Origin: CAZPUS01 sp964589825
Lineage (GTDB): Bacteria; Fibrobacterota; Chitinivibrionia; Chitinivibrionales; WJKA01
Assembly: GCA_964589825.1 (NCBI GenBank)
Contig: CAZPUS010000009.1
Span: 1 to 64,000 of the forward strand
Length of the DNA stretch: 64,000 nt
Direction: 5' to 3'
Shown here: piece by piece, positions 15,173-24,430 of the stretch
How the letters are laid out: every line of letters starts with the position of its first letter
How positions within the stretch are numbered: position 1 is the stretch's first letter
Program-made: the position numbers and the translations under genes
The notes under the pieces: model-generated
What the model saw: only the letters and a program-made list of their open reading frames with translations
What the model was told of the DNA's origin: nothing
The model's database searches: none

Positions 15173-15811
15173 ATGACGAATACAATAACCGGTACACGAT
15201 CGAATAGCGGCGTTACGTTTTTCGGTTCCAGGGATTGGCAAAGGATTCTAAGAAAATGGTATCCTGGAAGCATGATAGCGATTGTAATTTTGTGTTGGAC
15301 ACTGTCCCCTTTCCGGGGCGATGCATCTGAATTCATATCAAAGAAAGAGTTTGTACAAAGCCGTCTGCCCGACGGACAAACTTTTAAAATGAAAACCATA
15401 GTACTCGACAGCGCAAAACAGGCGGTACTTGCAAATACATGGGAGCTTTCAACTATGCCGCAGAAAATTACTTATATTTTCACACGGGACAGTACCGGTG
15501 CATTAACCGGTGCGGTCACTTTTATAACAACCTACGGCATTGGGCATAACGATGCACATAAGGTAGCGGTTGCACTGGATACCGATGGCGCTGTTGCAGA
15601 CGTTGTACTTATGGAACGTACCAGCCGATACCATGATATGGTTTCGCGCAGATCGTTTCTCGCACAGTTTTCACGTTCCGGAGCGAAAAAACTGCATTCC
15701 GATACACATGGTATATCGGCGGTCTCCGGTGCAACAGAGTCTTCCCGGGCCGTTATCGAGGCAGTACGAGCTGCCGTCGCAGTATATCGGGAATTTTTGG
15801 CCTCTGAATGA
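15173..15811 (+). CDS. FMN-binding domain protein (RnfG/NqrC-like)
   Basis: 212 residues with one N-terminal membrane segment (MIAIVILCWTLSPF, about residues 34-47) and an extracytoplasmic FMN_bind domain ending ISAVSGATESSRAVIEAVR. In RnfG and NqrC the SGAT threonine carries covalent FMN added by ApbE, so a flavinylated electron carrier is expected; apbE is not in the window. A later ATG at 15272 at the membrane segment is an alternative start. It heads a probable three-gene locus with a DUF2271 protein and an outer-membrane barrel. Confidence 0.85.
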   Translation: MTNTITGTRSNSGVTFFGSRDWQRILRKWYPGSMIAIVILCWTLSPFRGDASEFISKKEFVQSRLPDGQTFKMKTIVLDSAKQAVLANTWELSTMPQKITYIFTRDSTGALTGAVTFITTYGIGHNDAHKVAVALDTDGAVADVVLMERTSRYHDMVSRRSFLAQFSRSGAKKLHSDTHGISAVSGATESSRAVIEAVRAAVAVYREFLASE

Positions 15812-15863
15812 ACATATAACACTCATACTACGATTGAACAATGCTATAATAAGGAGCATACTC

Positions 15864-16646
15864 ATGCAACGAACCATTTTTTGTACCATACTGATATCCA
15901 TGCTCTTTGGAGCAGGGATTTCGAATGCACAGGTCGATATTTCCGCAGTGACTCATACGTATAACGGTCAATATGCCCCCGATCATGTTGCTGCTATATG
16001 GATAGAGGATAGCACAGGTAATTACGTGACTACACTCAAAATGTGGGGAGAGGTCTTCTGGTATATGCTTAGTGAATGGTGGCAGTCTTCATCAGGAGTG
16101 TATGATTATGATGCGGTAACTGCCGCAACTCGTAGTGTGCACGGGGAATTGAGTGCACAATGGGATTGTACCGGACCAAACGGAGAGAAAGTGGAAAAAG
16201 GCATATACAGATTTTTGATTGAATTCACCGAGTCGAATTCACAAGTGATTTCAGGGGAAATCGATCTGCGTGGTGGCGCGGATACGGTATCGGTAGATGA
16301 TACGCAGTATTTTTCAGATGTGCAGGCAGTTTATCTACCCGCTTCTGATGCAGAAATCCCGATCAGCGGCCGGAATCCTGCCATGATCCCTTTGCGGTAT
16401 AAAATGCGGGGGCGGAAAATATTTCTCTTCCCCGGCCAAAAAGGTATGGAAATAATTTCTGCCAGGCTGCATTCATTGAAAGGAGGGGGCATCGCCACGT
16501 CTGAAAGCAACACATCCCACGGTTCATATGCCTCGATAATTGATATCCCCGGCTATGCTGCGGGGGTATATCTGGTATCCGTGAATACGCGCAGAGAAAC
16601 CGGTACCGAAACACGTCACTCATTTCGCTTGTTTCTCAGGGACTGA
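15864..16646 (+). CDS. DUF2271 periplasmic protein
   Basis: 260 residues from an ATG at 15864 with an AAGGAG site. A signal peptide (IFCTILISMLFGAGISNA) is followed by a DUF2271-like domain: HVAAIWIEDSTGNYVTTLKM, DAVTAATRS, and WDCTGPNGEKVEKGIYRF. DUF2271 proteins are often encoded with FMN_bind proteins, as here. The last 80 residues form a separate beta domain ending PGYAAGVYLVSVNTR, resembling FlgD-Ig or type IX sorting tails; the latter would imply secretion, which I cannot confirm. Function unknown; redox chemistry at the cell surface is inferred from neighbours. Confidence 0.75.
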   Translation: MQRTIFCTILISMLFGAGISNAQVDISAVTHTYNGQYAPDHVAAIWIEDSTGNYVTTLKMWGEVFWYMLSEWWQSSSGVYDYDAVTAATRSVHGELSAQWDCTGPNGEKVEKGIYRFLIEFTESNSQVISGEIDLRGGADTVSVDDTQYFSDVQAVYLPASDAEIPISGRNPAMIPLRYKMRGRKIFLFPGQKGMEIISARLHSLKGGGIATSESNTSHGSYASIIDIPGYAAGVYLVSVNTRRETGTETRHSFRLFLRD

Positions 16647-16725
16647 ATTGTATCCTTGCAGAACGAGTTCGTACACCAGACAATAGTTCGGTATGAATTG
16701 TTTCAGGTAAAACTAAGGATTTTTT

Positions 16726-18048
16726 ATGAGTTACTGCGGCGATGTACACTATGCTTCGCATGCAGAGTACAGGCGTATTCTGTATAGTGCGTTGTGTGCA
16801 ATTTATGTAATGGCGATGGCGGTAGCCGGTTATTCTTCGTCCCACAGCGACACACTCTCTTTGGCGTCCGATACGAGCATCGACAAATCAGATGAGTATG
16901 AACAGGAACGGGTAATAACACTCGAAGATATCGAAGAAGAACCGCTCGACACTGTCAGCAGCTCCGACAGACGACAACCGCGTCATCGGAATATAAAAAG
17001 GGTAGAAGAACGCAGGGTACGAATACATATTATGGCGGATCTGACAATCGGTTATTTCATGGGAAACCGCGATACCATGTATAATGGCGATTCGATTTCT
17101 CAGATATACGATTCCTCTCAGCTCGCATTTTCTTCCGATCACCACCATGTGCTCATTTCAGCCCATACACCATCGAACGTATTTGCCACATTCGAAGTGG
17201 TAAGCCGTGCATTCTGGGAAGTCGGCTATAAAACCGGTCTTTTTTCCGCGAAATTCGGTAAACTCCCCATACCGTGGGGGCATATGCATTATCATCATAT
17301 TTTCGGCGGGCTCGTAGAAAAACCGGCGTACAAGGGGGCGGGCACGTCTATGCTCGTACCCGGCGACTGGGCAGAATATGGCATAGGGATCGATGGTATC
17401 TTAATGGATACGTATCCTTTTTTATTGAAGACCAATGTGACCGTTACAAACGGTTTGAGGATTTATCCCAATGCGTTTATAGCCGATACCACGATCGACT
17501 TTGGCCGTGCGGTTTCCCAGCATTTGGATAACAACCTCGATAAAGCGATTGGGTTGCGGGTGAGTTCGCGGTTCTATTCCGCATATTCTCTCAGTGGGTC
17601 TTTCTATACGTCAAAGATCGCTGAAGACAATATCGTGAAGGATGCAACGCTGTTTCATGGTGATCGTGTGTATGCGGGAGAGATTGATGCTGCCGCTTCA
17701 TATAATTCCATGCCGTGGGCAGCGGCTAGAAACCTGGAGGTAAAAGCCGGTGTGGCGCTGCTGCGTGCGCAGAGCGAAAGCAATGTCCCTCTTCATTATC
17801 AGGGGGCCGGGTTTTTAGAGGCGAATTATCGAGTACTACCCGATATGGTACGCATTCAAGGACGATTCGGTCTATATGATGATAATACTGCGTATGTTAC
17901 ATCGCGGGATCTGCACAATTATACTGTTGCGGTGTATTATTCACCCTTTGATAATATCGAGATTACCGCGAGATATATATGGAGTACGGAAAGGGAACAA
18001 AAGCGAGAGAACAATCTCTTCAGGGTGCGTTTTTTTGCGAGGATATAG
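16726..18048 (+). CDS. outer-membrane beta-barrel protein
   Basis: 440 residues. After an N-terminal hydrophobic segment (YSALCAIYVMAMAVAGYSS) and an acidic linker, residues about 95-440 show alternating amphipathic strands rich in Tyr, Phe and Gly, including FSAKFGKLPIPWG, a motif seen in porin-like barrels, and a C-terminal strand ending FRVRFFARI. The terminal aromatic/hydrophobic residue fits Bam recognition. An AAGGA site precedes the ATG. It follows the DUF2271 gene by 79 bases and may provide the outer-membrane part of this locus. No specific porin family is identified. Confidence 0.7.
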   Translation: MSYCGDVHYASHAEYRRILYSALCAIYVMAMAVAGYSSSHSDTLSLASDTSIDKSDEYEQERVITLEDIEEEPLDTVSSSDRRQPRHRNIKRVEERRVRIHIMADLTIGYFMGNRDTMYNGDSISQIYDSSQLAFSSDHHHVLISAHTPSNVFATFEVVSRAFWEVGYKTGLFSAKFGKLPIPWGHMHYHHIFGGLVEKPAYKGAGTSMLVPGDWAEYGIGIDGILMDTYPFLLKTNVTVTNGLRIYPNAFIADTTIDFGRAVSQHLDNNLDKAIGLRVSSRFYSAYSLSGSFYTSKIAEDNIVKDATLFHGDRVYAGEIDAAASYNSMPWAAARNLEVKAGVALLRAQSESNVPLHYQGAGFLEANYRVLPDMVRIQGRFGLYDDNTAYVTSRDLHNYTVAVYYSPFDNIEITARYIWSTEREQKRENNLFRVRFFARI

Positions 18049-18173
18049 TATTTTATGGTCGATAGCAGGCATCCATTCGATGTCTGTGCAATACCTTTAT
18101 GACAGCAGCTATGTCCAATACTGTAACAGAATGTTTGTGGTGTGTGGATATGCACAAATGGTACGTCTGTGGG

Positions 18174-18202
18174 TTGACTATGACTGTCCAATAATGCATA
18201 AT
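18174..18202 (+). promoter_or_regulatory. candidate sigma-70 promoter for DUF2225 gene
   Basis: TTGACT (18174-18179), 17 bases, CATAAT (18197-18202), about 140 bases before the DUF2225 start codon. It is the only strong match in the 293-bp gap from 18049 to 18341, which otherwise holds no gene. Confidence 0.5.
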
Positions 18203-18341
18203 TACATACTGCAATACACACCCGATTGACGATATCCCTTTACCGACGGAATGCATATAGATGGGAGGGATGGGGGAGTTGCCGCAGCTTGAAATAATAT
18301 CAAGAATTTACATGTTGCCCGATCAGCACACGGAGGGATAG

Positions 18342-19319
18342 ATGGCGATAAAGGTTGACGAAGTAAAGAAACGACTGAGCGCACTGCTCAATGACGAAGG
18401 GCTTGTTGACGAGTATCTGCGGCGGTTTGGTCCGCAGATGGACATCAAAAATATCAAGACGCTGAAGCAGGAAAAAGCGAACAATATGCGTACAGGAGAG
18501 GAAGGCAAGGGTGAGGATCCCGTTTTTGAGACACAGCTTATCTGTCCGGTATGCAATAAAAAAAATATCGTCTACCATCAGCTCAAATCGAAGACCCAGA
18601 AGATCACACAGAATCTATTTCTTGTGCCTCACTACGAAGGACTTTCCGGGTATAAAACGGTCGATTACAATTTTCTCGCGGTGAGTGTATGCCCGCGGTG
18701 TCTTTTCGCATCCGCCGATAAAAAGGATTTTATCCGTACCGACAACATGTCCGGCAGGGAACATAAAAGTAACGTGGCCACAAACGTTATCATGACGCTT
18801 CAGGAGAAGATCGGAGAACGGAAAGCGATACTCAAATCGATTTCCAACTACCAGGAGTATTTTCAGCGTCCACGCACCTCGGAGGCGGCAATAGCGAGCT
18901 ATCGTCTCGCAAATGCAAAAGCGGATGTGGAAGCGCTCTTTGACCAGCCGTATGCGTATTACAAGATGGGGTTTTCCACCCTCAAAATAGCCCAGATTAA
19001 AAAGGACGGCGGCCAGTCCAACGAACAGGAGCTGCAGCAGGCCCTTAAATATATGGAAGAGGCCTTTACACGTTCAAACTGTCCGGCCGAAGAGATCGAA
19101 ATGCAGGTTATCTATACCGTCATTGCACTTTACCTGCGCCTGGAGAATCAGAAAAAAGCACACGCCTTTCTTTCGGTGTTCGACAATATCCTCAATGATC
19201 GCAAGGCAGAAATGAAAGAGAAGCCCGGTCTGACCACCACCGTGATCGATAAATGGCGGGACAGGGCACGAAGAATCTGGGAAGACCGCGATGAGCCCAA
19301 CCTCTTCGAAGGTGTATAG
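18342..19319 (+). CDS. DUF2225 zinc-ribbon/TPR-like protein
   Basis: 325 residues. Two CXXC pairs, LICPVCNKK (about residue 70) and VCPRCLFA (about 115), frame a region matching DUF2225, with a Tyr-rich stretch between. The C-terminal half is helical with TPR-like repeats (AYYKMGFSTLKIAQIKK, LQQALKYMEEAF). The family is widespread in flagellated and sporulating bacteria and has no established function. A good CGGAGGG site precedes the ATG. It converges with mnmA, leaving 39 bases between stops. Confidence 0.82.
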   Translation: MAIKVDEVKKRLSALLNDEGLVDEYLRRFGPQMDIKNIKTLKQEKANNMRTGEEGKGEDPVFETQLICPVCNKKNIVYHQLKSKTQKITQNLFLVPHYEGLSGYKTVDYNFLAVSVCPRCLFASADKKDFIRTDNMSGREHKSNVATNVIMTLQEKIGERKAILKSISNYQEYFQRPRTSEAAIASYRLANAKADVEALFDQPYAYYKMGFSTLKIAQIKKDGGQSNEQELQQALKYMEEAFTRSNCPAEEIEMQVIYTVIALYLRLENQKKAHAFLSVFDNILNDRKAEMKEKPGLTTTVIDKWRDRARRIWEDRDEPNLFEGV

Positions 19320-19358
19320 GCAGGGGCGAACCGCACCCGTTTTTGTACATACAATCGC

Positions 19359-20435
19359 TCAGCTCGCATTGATATATCCGCCGCCGAGAACCGTGTCGCC
19401 ATCGTACAATACGACCGACTGACCGGGGGTAATCGCCCGTTGACTCCTGTCGAACTGCAGGGTAAGCGTATTCCCGTACATGCGGCATGATGCGGGGGCA
19501 GGGGTATGGGCATATCTGATCTTTGCGTACACCTGTTCAGGCACGTGGTCGCACAACAGGTTGATATGCGAGGCGGTGAGTTCGCGGGAGTACAGTTCCT
19601 GTTTGTTTCCAACCACAATGGTATTGGTCCCGGAATCGATTCGTATGACGTACAGCGGATATCCCATGGCGATGCCGAGTCCTTTGCGCTGGCCGATGGT
19701 ATAGTGGATAATTCCGTTGTGTCTGCCGAGTACCGTGCCTCTGGAGTCGACGATCGGGCCTGGAGCGGATGATATACCGCTTGAATTGAGAAACGCGCGG
19801 TAGTCGTTGTGCGGAATAAAGCAGATATCCTGGCTTTCGTGCGAATAAACCACCGGTATGTGGTTGTAGCTGATCAGGGTTCGAAGGTACTCCTTTGTGT
19901 AGGTGGCGAGCGGAAATAGTACATGGCGCAGCGTATCACGCGGTACACGGTACAAAAAATAGGTCTGATCCTTTTTGCTATCCACCGGCTTTTGCAGAAA
20001 AACCACCCCTTGATTTTCTTTAAGCGCGGCATAATGCCCCGTTGCAATGTAGTCATAGCCGCGTTTTTGTGCTTCATTGAGCAGCCGGGGGAATTTCAGC
20101 GTTTCGTTGCACATCACGCATGGATTGGGGGTTTTACCTTTTCGATACAGTGAGGTAAATCTCGATATGACATTACGATTCAGTTGAGTGCTGCATTTTA
20201 CGGTATGGTGGGGAATTCCGAGGTAGTCACAGACGTGACGGGCGGCATGAGGGGCCGCAATGGTGGCACCTTCGGGGGTATGCACCATTCCGTATTCACC
20301 CAGATCCATGGTTATACCGGCGATATCGTGTCCCTGCTGCTGCAAAAGGAAGGCGGCGGCGCATGAGTCAATCCCGCCGCTCATCGCCACCATAATTCGT
20401 TTTGTATCTTTCTTTAATGCCATGCCATAATTCAC
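19359..20435 (-). CDS. mnmA: tRNA 2-thiouridine(34) synthase MnmA
   Basis: 358 residues. The PP-loop MVAMSGGIDSCAAAFLL binds ATP; the first catalytic Cys is in KTPNPCVMCN and the second in ESQDICFI; IGQRKGLGIA is the tRNA-interacting block. MnmA thiolates U34 of tRNA Lys, Glu and Gln, taking sulfur from a cysteine desulfurase relay. The ATG at 20435 is used; a second ATG four codons later is possible. The 215 bases up to cheA (20436-20650) contain only a doubtful short frame. Confidence 0.96.
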   Translation of the reverse strand: MNYGMALKKDTKRIMVAMSGGIDSCAAAFLLQQQGHDIAGITMDLGEYGMVHTPEGATIAAPHAARHVCDYLGIPHHTVKCSTQLNRNVISRFTSLYRKGKTPNPCVMCNETLKFPRLLNEAQKRGYDYIATGHYAALKENQGVVFLQKPVDSKKDQTYFLYRVPRDTLRHVLFPLATYTKEYLRTLISYNHIPVVYSHESQDICFIPHNDYRAFLNSSGISSAPGPIVDSRGTVLGRHNGIIHYTIGQRKGLGIAMGYPLYVIRIDSGTNTIVVGNKQELYSRELTASHINLLCDHVPEQVYAKIRYAHTPAPASCRMYGNTLTLQFDRSQRAITPGQSVVLYDGDTVLGGGYINAS

Positions 20436-20650
20436 ATATCGATTACTCTGTGTAAAAAAAATACATTATGGGGTATGCGTATCCCTTGGCTGGCGCATGT
20501 TTTATACGGTACAAATGCGTCAGCCCTTATGTGCGAAGCACTGCAGCGAGGCGGTACAAAGCGCATCGTTTTTACAGAAAAAACCTTTTGTGTGAATCAA
20601 CCCGTGCCTGATTCGCTGATTATCCCCTCTGACTCCTGTTGAATCACGAT

Positions 20651-22810
20651 TCACATGTAATCGATCGCTTTTTCGATGTCAAGTATCATGGCGACTCTAC
20701 CGTCGCCGGTAATCGCCGCACCGGAAAAAATCGGGGCATGCTGCTGCAGGCCGTGTATGGGTTTTTCGACGATCTGCTGCATCCCCAGAATTTCGTCGAC
20801 GCCGATTGCGTACTGCGTACTTTTGTAGGTCACCGTGATTACGGTGGCGCTGTCGGGCGCTTCGCCCGTGGATTCGGTATGACACAGGGTCGTGAGATGC
20901 GCATACGGAATGACAAGATCGCGCCGTTTGACGGTCGTACCTTTGCCGGCGATACGGTTGAAGTGTTCGGTTTGTGCCTGAAACGATTCGTTGATATGTT
21001 CAATAGGGATTATGTATTTGTCGTCACGGGCGCGCACGAGGAAACCGTTTATAATTTGTGTGCCCACATTGCGCGGAAGGCTTACGGTAAAGGTACTTCC
21101 TTCTCCGGCAGAGGAGGTGACCGATATTTTTCCTTTGGCACCTTCGATGTTCTGCTTGACAACATCCATCCCCACACCCCGTCCCGAAATATCTGATACC
21201 TTTTCGGCGGTCGAAAACCCGGAACTGAACAACACATCGACCACCGCGTCATTGGTGATCGATTTATTACGCTCAAGCAGGCCCTGTGCGACCGCTTTTT
21301 CCCGGATTTTTTCATAATTGAGTCCGGCGCCGTCATCCTGTATCGAGAGCTCGAGCGCGTCTTCTGTCTCACGGGCGGTAATGGTAATGGTTCCTGCACG
21401 TGATTTGCCCGATGATTCTCTCGTATCGGCGTTTTCTATGCCGTGATCGGCTGCATTGCGCACCAGGTGCACAAAAGGCGCTTCGAGGGTTTCGATATAA
21501 CTTTTATCAATCTGCAGATCTTCGCCGTGAATCTCCACTTCGATCTCTTTGCCGGCAGAAGAGGCGATATCCCGCACTATGCGCGGTGCTTTCTGGACAA
21601 TCGTTTTGATAGGGACTTTTCGTATTCCCATAATGCTTTTTTGCAGGTCGTCCGAAAGTGTGACAAACGATTCATTGATCCGTTTGAATTCCCTCCCGAT
21701 CGTGTTTTTGTCCGAGTCGTCCCAGAAGCGTTTTTGCAGATAGTCGAACATCTCGCGCACCACGATCAGTTCGCCGACGTATTCCAGGAATTTGTCGATG
21801 CTTTCCTCAGCAACCCGCATCGTTTTAATCGTATGAGTTTTTGCCGGCTCTTTTGTATCGCTTGTGCCGGTCTCGGGCGATGCGTCGCCTTCCGAATCCG
21901 GTTTCTGGGGTTGCCTACCCGTACTGTCCTGAAAGGGGTCGAGTTTAAGCAGATCGGCAAGATTGTCGGCGAGAAGCTCCTGCAGCAGCGAATCGAATCC
22001 GACGGTGTTTACCATGGTGTTGTAGTTGTCAAGCGCCTGGTCGAGGATCGATTGCGACGCGGTATCGTCGACAAGACCCTTGATTTCCTCGAGGAGTTCG
22101 CCGACACGTGTTGATTTTTCCGGGGGCAGGTATTTGTCGAATTCCGAATCGAGCAGCTGTTGCAGTTCGGTAACCTGGCCGGGCAGCGAAGAGGCGGCCT
22201 CGTTGTGTGCGGCATCCTGATCCGTGGCGACGCTATCCTCTTTTTGTGAACCGGCGCTTGAAGACTCATTCGCATGGTGCAGAATGTCGGCAACAGAGGC
22301 GAGGACATTGCCGACGGATGCGTCCATCTCCCGTGTTTTTTCCACCAGGGGCGTGAGTTTTTCAAGTGACTGTGCAATCGCAGTCTGCATGACACTTTCA
22401 GGAGAAGCCTGATATGCCTGCTGTATCTGCTGCAGCAGCCGGTCGTATTCTTCGGGATCCGCTACTTCAGGTTGCTGTTCCCGCACGCCGGAAAGCATCG
22501 CGGCAAGGTAATCGATACAGCGAAGCAGCAGGGAGATCGTCTCTTTGTCGGCCACAAAGATTCCCTGACGGAGTTTGTCCAGAAGGGTCTCCATCTCATG
22601 TGCGAATGTTTTCACCTTCATCAGGCCGAAGTAGGCCGCATTCCCCTTGAGTGAATGCACAGGCCTGAAAATCCCCTGAAGAATAGTGGTGTCGGAGGGG
22701 TCTTTTTCCAGCTCTACGAAAAGATTGCTCGCCGTACTGAGCGATTCTTCCGATTCATCGATGAATTCGGCAATAAGGGCCGGATCGATGCTGTTTTCCT
22801 GGTCAGCCAT
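20651..22810 (-). CDS. cheA: chemotaxis histidine kinase CheA (copy 1)
   Basis: 719 residues. The N-terminal HPt domain has phosphorylatable His52 in RPVHSLKGNAAYFG. A linker with Gln/Ser-rich sequence follows, then dimerisation helices, the ATPase (LVHLVRNAADHGIE N-box, IQDDGAGLNYEKI G1, SDISGRGVGMDVV G2) and a C-terminal CheW-like domain ending DGRVAMILDIEKAIDYM. No clear CheY-binding P2 domain is seen. It is the last gene of the minus-strand signalling cluster, right after a receiver and sensor kinases, so it may receive or send phosphate through these. A second CheA lies at 42627. Confidence 0.95.
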   Translation of the reverse strand: MADQENSIDPALIAEFIDESEESLSTASNLFVELEKDPSDTTILQGIFRPVHSLKGNAAYFGLMKVKTFAHEMETLLDKLRQGIFVADKETISLLLRCIDYLAAMLSGVREQQPEVADPEEYDRLLQQIQQAYQASPESVMQTAIAQSLEKLTPLVEKTREMDASVGNVLASVADILHHANESSSAGSQKEDSVATDQDAAHNEAASSLPGQVTELQQLLDSEFDKYLPPEKSTRVGELLEEIKGLVDDTASQSILDQALDNYNTMVNTVGFDSLLQELLADNLADLLKLDPFQDSTGRQPQKPDSEGDASPETGTSDTKEPAKTHTIKTMRVAEESIDKFLEYVGELIVVREMFDYLQKRFWDDSDKNTIGREFKRINESFVTLSDDLQKSIMGIRKVPIKTIVQKAPRIVRDIASSAGKEIEVEIHGEDLQIDKSYIETLEAPFVHLVRNAADHGIENADTRESSGKSRAGTITITARETEDALELSIQDDGAGLNYEKIREKAVAQGLLERNKSITNDAVVDVLFSSGFSTAEKVSDISGRGVGMDVVKQNIEGAKGKISVTSSAGEGSTFTVSLPRNVGTQIINGFLVRARDDKYIIPIEHINESFQAQTEHFNRIAGKGTTVKRRDLVIPYAHLTTLCHTESTGEAPDSATVITVTYKSTQYAIGVDEILGMQQIVEKPIHGLQQHAPIFSGAAITGDGRVAMILDIEKAIDYM

Positions 22811-22814
22811 GATG

Positions 22815-23240
22815 TTATGCCTTGTTGTCCGGTTTCATTGCGATAAGTTTTTTGAAAATCGCCTCCCATTTGTCGAGGCATTCGCACGCATTTTTCAACG
22901 CATCGTCGAGCGGGTCGAATGATTCGAACGGCTTGAATACGCAGGTATCCGCCCCGTGTCGCATGCACGCAAGGGCGTTTTCAAGCGTAACATGGCCCGT
23001 CATCATTATTACACGTATCATAGGGTATTGTATGCGCACATGACGAAGGAGATCGACACCGTCCATACCGGGCATGACGATATCGCTTATCAGGATATCG
23101 AACCTGGTATGTTCCAGATGCCGCAGCGCATCGTTGCCGTCCTGCGCTTCGGTGACGTTGAACCCCCGGGGGGAAAGATGTGTCTCGAGCGTCTCTCTGA
23201 TATGTGGTTCATCATCCGCAACAAGAATGTGTCTGCTCAT
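22815..23240 (-). CDS. single-domain response regulator
   Basis: 141 residues, one receiver domain with VADDEPH, phospho-Asp in ILISDIVMPGMDG, IMMTGH and VFKPFE, all standard. A short helical tail follows. ATG at 23240 has an AAAGGAGG site and overlaps the stop of the upstream kinase gene by four bases (ATGA), so it is translationally coupled. It ends four bases before cheA. Confidence 0.9.
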   Translation of the reverse strand: MSRHILVADDEPHIRETLETHLSPRGFNVTEAQDGNDALRHLEHTRFDILISDIVMPGMDGVDLLRHVRIQYPMIRVIMMTGHVTLENALACMRHGADTCVFKPFESFDPLDDALKNACECLDKWEAIFKKLIAMKPDNKA

Positions 23241-24430
23241 GATGCCGCCTCCTTTCGCGGAAGTGATATGGAGAAACGGGCACCGCCCTGATCCCGGTTT
23301 TCCGCGGTTATGGTTCCGTGGTGATCCTCGATGATCCCTTTTGTGATTGAAAGACCGAGTCCGGTACCCACGTCTTTTGGTTTTGTGGTATAAAACGCGT
23401 CCCACATTTTTTTAAGCGAATCTTCGGGAATGCCGGGACCGCTGTCCTCCACCACGAGGTTAACGGTTTCGGAATCGGAAGATGCCCGGATATAGAGGTC
23501 GCCGTTGCCCTGTGTCTCTATCGCGTCGGTTGCATTGATAAAGAGGTTTACGAGTACCTGTTCCAGACGATGCCGATTGCCGATGATTACAGGCATATCG
23601 TCCGGTATTTCGTTGTGTACCGTCACGTGATATTTCAATCTGTTCTGACACAGTCGCAGCGCTTCGTCTATGCATGTCGCGAGGCTGCATTCGTTTTTGC
23701 CTTCTTCTTCTTTTCTGGCGTATGCTTTGAGTGACGAAATGATACCGTTTATTCTCTGTGTGCCGTCGATCATGTTTTCGATCATTTTTGGTATTTTTTT
23801 AGCGGCATAGTCGACTTTCGAGTCATCCCCGGCATGCCGGTTCAAAAACGGGGAAATGTCCTCCCAGAGCTGGGAAATAAGGTTGGCTCCCGAAAGCGTG
23901 TAGGTGAGCGGGTTGTTGATTTCGTGTGCAATACCAGCCGAGAGCGTACCGAGTGTGGCAAGGCGTTCCGCATGCACGAGCTCTTTTGCGCGCTGCTGTG
24001 CCAGCTGCTCCATCTCGTTTGCGTATCGTGCATTTTCCCGCCTGATACGTGAAAGCGTGATGTGCGTGTTGACACGTGCGTGAAGCTCTTCATGTTCAAA
24101 GGGCTTGCTGATATAATCAACACCGCCGACTTCGAATCCCCGGATTTTGCTTTCGGTATCATCGAGTGCAGAGAGAAAAAGGACCGGTATTTCACGCGTA
24201 CTTTCGTCCTTTTTGAGGCGTGTGCATGTTTCGAATCCGTCCATATCAGGCATCATGATATCGAGAAGAATCAGTTCCGGTTTTGCCTCGCGTGCGATAT
24301 CGATGGCACGTGTACCGTTTTTTGCAAAAAGCACCTTGTACGAGGCATTTTTTAAATGTGCCGAAAGAATCGTGAGATTAGAGGGATTGTCATCGACGAT
24401 GAGTACCGGGATTTGCTGATTGGGCTCCAT
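23237..24430 (-). CDS. receiver-histidine kinase hybrid
   Basis: 397 residues: an N-terminal receiver (VLIVDDNPSN, LILLDIMMPDMDG, YISKPFE), a coiled-coil linker, HisKA with LGTLSAGIAHEINNPL (His is the phospho-site), and HATPase with NLFINATDAIE, VEDSGPGIP and GTGLGLSI. There is no membrane segment or sensor domain, so input comes through phosphorylation of the receiver. Its ATG overlaps the previous gene's stop (TGATG). Confidence 0.92.
   Translation of the reverse strand: MEPNQQIPVLIVDDNPSNLTILSAHLKNASYKVLFAKNGTRAIDIAREAKPELILLDIMMPDMDGFETCTRLKKDESTREIPVLFLSALDDTESKIRGFEVGGVDYISKPFEHEELHARVNTHITLSRIRRENARYANEMEQLAQQRAKELVHAERLATLGTLSAGIAHEINNPLTYTLSGANLISQLWEDISPFLNRHAGDDSKVDYAAKKIPKMIENMIDGTQRINGIISSLKAYARKEEEGKNECSLATCIDEALRLCQNRLKYHVTVHNEIPDDMPVIIGNRHRLEQVLVNLFINATDAIETQGNGDLYIRASSDSETVNLVVEDSGPGIPEDSLKKMWDAFYTTKPKDVGTGLGLSITKGIIEDHHGTITAENRDQGGARFSISLPRKEAAS

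Noticed and set aside
20475..20642. A 55-codon plus-strand frame between mnmA and cheA
   Set aside because: No ribosome site, no recognisable motif, and it fills an intergenic region by chance length; kept only as a possibility.
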